Origin: Arthrobacter sp. Leaf69
GTDB taxonomy: Bacteria; Actinomycetota; Actinomycetes; Actinomycetales; Micrococcaceae
Length of the DNA: 64,000 nt
Direction of reading: 5' to 3'
Assembly (NCBI RefSeq): GCF_001422645.1
Contig: NZ_LMLR01000001.1
Location: 498,325 to 562,324, forward strand
Below the pieces are notes generated by a model. That model had not been told where the DNA came from, made no database searches, and was given only the letters and a program-made list of their open reading frames with translations. This document shows positions 62,567-64,000 of this stretch, in pieces; position 1 is the stretch's first letter; each line of letters opens with the position of its first letter. Position numbers and translations under genes: made by a program.

Positions 62567-63309
62567 GCAACGTCGTCACGGACACCATTGCCTGGCTCAC
62601 CGATCCCACGAACTGGTCCGGCAGCGCTGGAATCCCGACCCGGCTGGCCGAGCACCTGCTCTACACGGGTCTGGTGATGGCGATCGCCACGGCCATCGCC
62701 GTCCCGATCGGACTGTACGTGGGGCACACCGGCCGCGGGCGGGTGGCCGCAGTGGCCGTCGCCGGTGCCCTCCGGGCCCTGCCAACCCTCGGCCTGCTCA
62801 CGCTCTTTGTCCTGCTGGCCGGGATCGGGCTGATGCCCCCTATCTGGGCCCTCGTCATCCTGACCGTCCCGCCCCTGCTGGCCGGCACCTACGCCGGCAT
62901 CGCCAGCGTGGACCGGAATGTCGTCGACGCCGCCCGGGCTATGGGTATGACGGAACTCCAGGTGCTGTTCCGCGCAGAGTTCCCCAACGCACTGCCCGTG
63001 ATGTACGGCGGGTTCCGGACCGGCGTGCTGCAGGCCATCGCCACGGTCTCCGTCGTGGCCTACATCAACCTCGGCGGCCTCGGCCGGTATCTCTTCGACG
63101 GGTTGGTGCTGTCCGATTTCCCCCAGATGCTGGGAGGGTCGCTGCTCATCGCCGCCCTGGCCATCGCCGTCGACCTTGTCCTCGCCCTCATTCAGAGGCT
63201 GTTCCTGTCCCGGGGCGCCTCGTCACAGCCAGACCGGAGCCAGCAGGCTGCGGTTGATCTCACAGACCCCGTACCCGCGGGGACTGTTGTCCAAGGAGGT
63301 ACGTCATGA
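62563..63309 (+). CDS. opuCD: Osmoprotectant ABC transporter permease (OpuCD type)
   Basis: A 248-residue permease with about five helices and the EAA loop VDRNVVDAARAMGMTELQVLFRAEFPNALPVMYGGFRTGVLQAIATVS. It pairs with opuCB to form the membrane channel. The start overlaps the opuCB stop by four bases (ATGA), and its own stop overlaps the next start by four bases, so the operon is tightly coupled. Confidence 0.9.
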   Translation: MSNVVTDTIAWLTDPTNWSGSAGIPTRLAEHLLYTGLVMAIATAIAVPIGLYVGHTGRGRVAAVAVAGALRALPTLGLLTLFVLLAGIGLMPPIWALVILTVPPLLAGTYAGIASVDRNVVDAARAMGMTELQVLFRAEFPNALPVMYGGFRTGVLQAIATVSVVAYINLGGLGRYLFDGLVLSDFPQMLGGSLLIAALAIAVDLVLALIQRLFLSRGASSQPDRSQQAAVDLTDPVPAGTVVQGGTS

Positions 63310-64000
63310 AGGAAACCCGCCAACGAGCACTCGGCAGGCGCGCAATCGGCGGCCTGGCCGCCGGCGTCGGCCTGGCCATGGCACTGTCCGCCTGCGCAGG
63401 ATCATCCGATCCGCTCTCAACCGCACCGGCGACGGGCGGGGCCACCTCCGGTTCGGGTTCGGCCCTGGTGATCGGTTCCGCCGATTTCCCGGAGAGCCAG
63501 ATCATCGCCGAGGTCTATGCCGGGGCGCTCAACGGTGCCGGTGTCACCGCGAGCACCAAGCCGAACATCGGTTCCCGCGAGGTCTACTTCAAGGCCGTCC
63601 AGGACGGGTCGGTGGACATCATCCCGGACTACAGCGGAAACCTCCTGCTGCACGTCAGCCCGGACGCCACCGAGGTCTCGGCGGAGGACATCTACAAGGC
63701 CCTGCCGGGCAAGCTGCCCGAGGGACTGGCCGTGCTGGAGGCCTCCAAGGCCGAAGACAAGGACGCCATGGTGGTCACCAAGGCCACGGCAGAGAAGCAC
63801 CAGCTGAAGTCGATCGAAGACATGGCGAAGGTCTGCAGCGAATTCGTGGTGGGCGCACCGGCGACCTTCGCCGAGCGCGCCTACGGCCTGCCGGGCCTGA
63901 AGAAGAACTACAACTGCGTGCCCAAGAAGTTGGAGCCGTTCAGCGACGGCGGCGGGGCCGTCACGCTCAAGGCCCTGCTCTCCGACCAGGTCCAGGTGGC
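63306..64000 (+). CDS. opuCC: Osmoprotectant ABC transporter substrate-binding lipoprotein (OpuCC type), 3' end missing
   Basis: The gene runs out of the window; 231 residues are seen. The signal ends in a lipobox (LAMALSAC), so the protein is a membrane-anchored receptor for betaine, carnitine, choline or a similar solute. The mature part begins LVIGSADFPESQIIAEVYAGALNGAGV, and KAVQDGSVDIIPDYSGNLLLHV is typical of the OpuAC/ProX family. RBS is AAGGAGG at 63293-63299. Overlaps opuCD by four bases. Confidence 0.93.
   Translation, partial: MKETRQRALGRRAIGGLAAGVGLAMALSACAGSSDPLSTAPATGGATSGSGSALVIGSADFPESQIIAEVYAGALNGAGVTASTKPNIGSREVYFKAVQDGSVDIIPDYSGNLLLHVSPDATEVSAEDIYKALPGKLPEGLAVLEASKAEDKDAMVVTKATAEKHQLKSIEDMAKVCSEFVVGAPATFAERAYGLPGLKKNYNCVPKKLEPFSDGGGAVTLKALLSDQVQV

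Overview
The window looks like chromosomal DNA of a high-GC Gram-positive bacterium of the Arthrobacter / Pseudarthrobacter group (Micrococcaceae). The grounds are the GC-rich codon use, frequent GTG and TTG starts, paired CIRCE operators in front of groES, an actinobacterial GuaB3 next to canonical guaB and guaA, LGFP cell-wall repeat proteins, SURF1, and many genes whose only upstream signal is a TANNNT -10 box six or seven bases before the start codon (leaderless transcripts). Family assignments rest on recognised motifs and gene order; no database search was possible.

Layout. 1-5254: end of rimI, tsaD, a GCS2-type carboxylate-amine ligase, a GH3 lipoprotein and a shikimate-dehydrogenase-like enzyme. 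5303-9432: a THUMP-like methyltransferase, a small membrane protein, a repeat-bearing spacer, then CIRCE-groES-groEL and a strong terminator. 9556-14826: two paralogous OafA-type membrane acyltransferases with SGNH domains flanking a DUF389 gene. 15005-18520: guaB and an ABC exporter. 18539-22582 (minus strand): a secreted subtilase and three small unknown genes, one broken by a frameshift in a G8 tract. 22862-29686: guaB3, glpD, a lone PTS EIIA, SURF1, a DUF3817 protein and guaA.

29904-34016 is the most unusual gene. It has the layout of an SF1 helicase fused to a restriction-endonuclease-like domain, but ATPase motifs I, II and III are degenerate while motif VI and the nuclease signature are kept. 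34150-39906: SAF protein, FmdB-like zinc ribbon, 5-formyl-THF cyclo-ligase, galU, an acetyltransferase, a membrane protein and an NmrA-like protein. A tRNA-Ala(CGC) follows at 39953-40025, and downstream of it lies a small accessory-looking segment to about 44080 with two LGFP-repeat secreted proteins, a lipoprotein and a decayed ORF.

44139-50077: VOC protein, YqeY protein, methyltransferase, ABC-F ATPase, CorA. 50153-56355: three divergent regulator/target pairs (Lrp-MFS, Lrp-PLP sulfur-amino-acid enzyme, LysR-MFS). 56501-60471: nitronate monooxygenase, BadF-type kinase, NUDIX hydrolase, a 26-codon small ORF and rsgA. 60702-64000: an osmoprotectant (OpuC-type) ABC transporter operon cut by the window end. 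Scattered between genes are several long palindromes that look like REP-type repeats.
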